Positions 6,767-8,652 of a DNA stretch of 8,652 bases are shown piece after piece. How positions within the stretch are numbered: the stretch's first letter is position 1; every line of letters starts with the position of its first letter. The translations under genes were made by a program, and so were the position numbers. Under the pieces are notes generated by a model, which searched no databases, was not told the DNA's origin, and was given only the letters and a program-made list of their open reading frames with translations. Location of the stretch: positions 1 to 8,652 of the forward strand of contig JBDTMC010000339.1 in NCBI GenBank assembly GCA_039934475.1, given 5' to 3'. The stretch comes from JBDTMC01 sp039934475 (GTDB lineage Bacteria; Acidobacteriota; Terriglobia; Bryobacterales; Bryobacteraceae).

Positions 6767-6769
6767 ATG
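6752..6769 (+). promoter_or_regulatory. Start-site signals of the ADOP permease
   Basis: GGAG at 6752-6755 precedes the ATG at 6767 by 11 nt, a rather long spacing. TATAAC at 6756-6761 matches the -10 consensus in 5 of 6 positions and would place transcription start almost on the ATG. The two readings exclude each other: a distant promoter with a Shine-Dalgarno, or a leaderless transcript. An in-frame TAA at 6758-6760 rules out any start further upstream. Confidence 0.35.
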
Positions 6770-8652
6770 CCCTGGAATGAACTGCGTCATGACATCCGGT
6801 ATACGCTTCGGTCTTTTCGGCGCAACGCCGGATTCTTCGTCGCCGCCGTCCTCATCATCGGTCTTGGCATCGGCGCGAACACCACTATCTTCAGCGTGGT
6901 AAACGCGCTGCTGTTCCGGCCGCTTGCTTTCCAGAACCCGGACCGCCTGGTTTGGATCGCCAATACCGGTGACAGCGGCCTTTCCAGCGTCACCTCGCGA
7001 GTGAGTAACTATGTGGACTGGCGGGCGATGAACCACTCGCTGGAAGGAATGGCTGCCTACTTCGCCTTCTTCGATTACGGTAGTTACAAGCTGGCGGGTG
7101 TGGGCGAGCCGGAGCGACTGGTGGGCGTGGGCGTCTCACAGGACCTGTTGAGTTTCCTCGGCGTTCCACTGCAGGTGGGGCGCGGATTCACTGAGGAAGA
7201 GGCGAAATGGAACGGCGCGCCGGCGGTGATCCTGACCCATGGGTTGTGGGAGCGCCGCTTCGGCAAAGACCCGCGGATTGTGGGACAGGCCATCACACTG
7301 AACGAGAAATCGACCACCGTGGTGGGCGTCCTGCCTCCGTCGTTCGATTTCAGCAGCGTGTTCACGCCGGGTTCGCGGGTGGACATGCTGGTGCCATTCC
7401 CGATCACTCCGGAAACGGACCGCTGGGGTAACACGTTGGCCGTGCTCGGCCGGCTAAAACCGGGTGTGAGCGTGCAACAGGCGCAGGCCGAGTTCGATGT
7501 CTTGAACCAGCAACTCCGAACGGCCCATCCGGAACGTTGGACATGGGGCGCGCACTTCACGCCCTTACAGGAGTATCTAACCGGTCGCTTCCGCCGCGGC
7601 TTGCTGGTGCTGCTGGGCGCGGTAGCCGCTGTCCTATTGATCGCCTGTACGAATCTGTCGAACCTGATGCTGGCACGGGCGTCGGCCCGGCGGAAGGAGA
7701 TGGCAGTGCGGTCGGCTCTGGGCGCCAGCCGGGCACGTCTGGTGCGACAGATGTTGACCGAGAGCCTCGTGCTATCGCTCGCCGGCGCTGCGGTAGGACT
7801 CCTACTGGCGTGGATTGGTATCCGCTACCTGGGTAGCGTTCAAGGCATCAGCATACCGTTATTGCAAACAGTCAAAATCGATTCCACAGCATTGCTCTTC
7901 ACACTGTGCGCCACGCTGCTAACCGGACTGATCTTTGGTATCGTTCCGGCACTACAATCATCGGGAGTGAGGGAATCGGAGTCGCTGAAGGACTCCGGCC
8001 GAGGGTCCACGGGCGGCCGGCGGACTGCGTGGACGCGAAATAGTCTGGTGGTCACAGAGGTCGCGCTCGCCTGCGTATTGCTGGTAGGCGCTGGTCTGTT
8101 GATCCGCAGTTTCCTGCGAGTCCTGGATGTCGATCTAGGGTTCCGCCCGGAGTTCACGGCATCATGGCGCCTGGACTTGGCAAGCCAATACAACAATTCC
8201 GCCTCGCAGGCAGCGTTCTACGACCGGGTGATCCGCGCGGTGCAGGCCGTGCCTGGCGTGGAATCGGCGTCGGTAACAGACGCCCTTCCCTTGAGCCGGG
8301 ACCGCACCTGGGGTCTAAGCGCGAAGGGAGTCAGTTACCCGAAGGATCAACTCCCGCTGGCCCACCCGCGCATTGTCGATTGGCGGTATTTGCAGACCAT
8401 GAAGATCCCGCTGCTTGCCGGACGGCACCTGGAAGAGCGGGACTCAGCCACAAGCGAGAAGGTGATGCTGATCAACGAGAAGGCCGCTCAGCGGTTGTGG
8501 CCGGGAGAAAATCCCATCGGAAAGATGGCCGTCATCTCCGGGGAGTTCCGCGTAGTCGGCGTCGTGGGCAATGTACGGCATGAATCCGTGGAACAGACCG
8601 GCGGATTGGAAATGTACTTTCCCATTACTCAAATGGGTAGCAACTCCACGGA
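6767..8652 (+). CDS. ADOP-type FtsX/MacB-like permease, 3' end missing
   Basis: The first 628 codons are present and the frame stays open to the right edge. It belongs to the acidobacterial duplicated orphan permease group: MacB/FtsX-like membrane proteins with a duplicated core and usually no ATPase encoded alongside. Residues 1-20 (MPWNELRHDIRYTLRSFRRN) lead into TM1 at 21-48 (IGLGIGANTTIFSVVNALL), then a periplasmic MacB-type domain at about 50-275. Next come three membrane segments: 277-300 (with LLIACTNLSNLMLARASARR just after), 333-352 and 375-396. RTAWTRNSLVVTEVALACVL (419-438) begins the second copy, followed by its periplasmic domain, with RLWPGENPIGK at 576-586. An in-frame TAA at 6758-6760 fixes the ATG at 6767 as the earliest start. 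The extra N-terminal cytoplasmic domain seen in many ADOPs is absent. Substrate unknown; it may act in export or envelope remodelling with an ATPase encoded elsewhere. Confidence 0.92.
   Translation, partial: MPWNELRHDIRYTLRSFRRNAGFFVAAVLIIGLGIGANTTIFSVVNALLFRPLAFQNPDRLVWIANTGDSGLSSVTSRVSNYVDWRAMNHSLEGMAAYFAFFDYGSYKLAGVGEPERLVGVGVSQDLLSFLGVPLQVGRGFTEEEAKWNGAPAVILTHGLWERRFGKDPRIVGQAITLNEKSTTVVGVLPPSFDFSSVFTPGSRVDMLVPFPITPETDRWGNTLAVLGRLKPGVSVQQAQAEFDVLNQQLRTAHPERWTWGAHFTPLQEYLTGRFRRGLLVLLGAVAAVLLIACTNLSNLMLARASARRKEMAVRSALGASRARLVRQMLTESLVLSLAGAAVGLLLAWIGIRYLGSVQGISIPLLQTVKIDSTALLFTLCATLLTGLIFGIVPALQSSGVRESESLKDSGRGSTGGRRTAWTRNSLVVTEVALACVLLVGAGLLIRSFLRVLDVDLGFRPEFTASWRLDLASQYNNSASQAAFYDRVIRAVQAVPGVESASVTDALPLSRDRTWGLSAKGVSYPKDQLPLAHPRIVDWRYLQTMKIPLLAGRHLEERDSATSEKVMLINEKAAQRLWPGENPIGKMAVISGEFRVVGVVGNVRHESVEQTGGLEMYFPITQMGSNST

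Noticed and set aside
6568..6780. 70-codon + strand frame in the divergent intergenic region
   Set aside because: It overlaps both divergent gene starts, is Arg-rich as expected of a shadow frame, and has no ribosome binding site or motif.
1..8652. CRISPR array, tRNA, rRNA, insertion sequence or integrase
   Set aside because: No regularly spaced repeats, cloverleaf, rRNA-like stretch or transposase/recombinase motif was found on either strand by reading.

Overview
This window most likely comes from an Acidobacteriota chromosome, probably of the Solibacter/Bryobacter type. The clue is the gene running off the right edge, which encodes an FtsX/MacB-type permease of the ADOP kind (acidobacterial duplicated orphan permease), a family greatly expanded in those bacteria. 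The flanking genes are fairly GC-rich. This lineage call rests on recognising families, not on a search.

Layout, left to right. (1) About 1-2637, + strand: the C-terminal third of an RND-family efflux permease whose stop overlaps (ATGA) the start of a TolC-type outer-membrane channel. This is the distal end of a tripartite efflux operon; the membrane-fusion protein and the permease N-terminus should lie to the left. (2) 2638-3295, + strand: a compact type II toxin-antitoxin operon of the MazEF/ChpSB type. It has a candidate promoter whose -10 hexamer lies inside a perfect 13-nt palindrome, a strong Shine-Dalgarno before a TTG start, and an ATGA overlap between antitoxin and toxin. (3) 3296-3498: a convergent intergenic gap with no credible gene. 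It ends in a perfect 18-bp inverted repeat with a 3-nt loop, one arm of which can also pair with a third, upstream copy of the same motif. (4) 3499-6606, - strand: one large gene of about 1035 codons, visibly poorer in GC than its neighbours. It encodes a calcineurin-like metallophosphoesterase fused to a STAND/NACHT-like P-loop NTPase and a long C-terminal region that I cannot assign. (5) 6607-6766: a divergent intergenic region. (6) 6767 to the right edge, + strand: the ADOP permease, incomplete.

How the parts relate: the efflux genes and the ADOP permease look like resident acidobacterial envelope-transport genes. The toxin-antitoxin pair and the metallophosphoesterase-NTPase gene sit between them as an apparent accessory insert. 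The large gene has the build of a prokaryotic STAND conflict or immunity protein: an enzymatic effector at the N-terminus, an ATP-driven switch in the middle and a putative sensor at the C-terminus. Its Walker A motif carries Arg where Lys is usual. It is the best candidate in the window for a little-described system. I saw no tRNA, rRNA, CRISPR array, transposase or recombinase.
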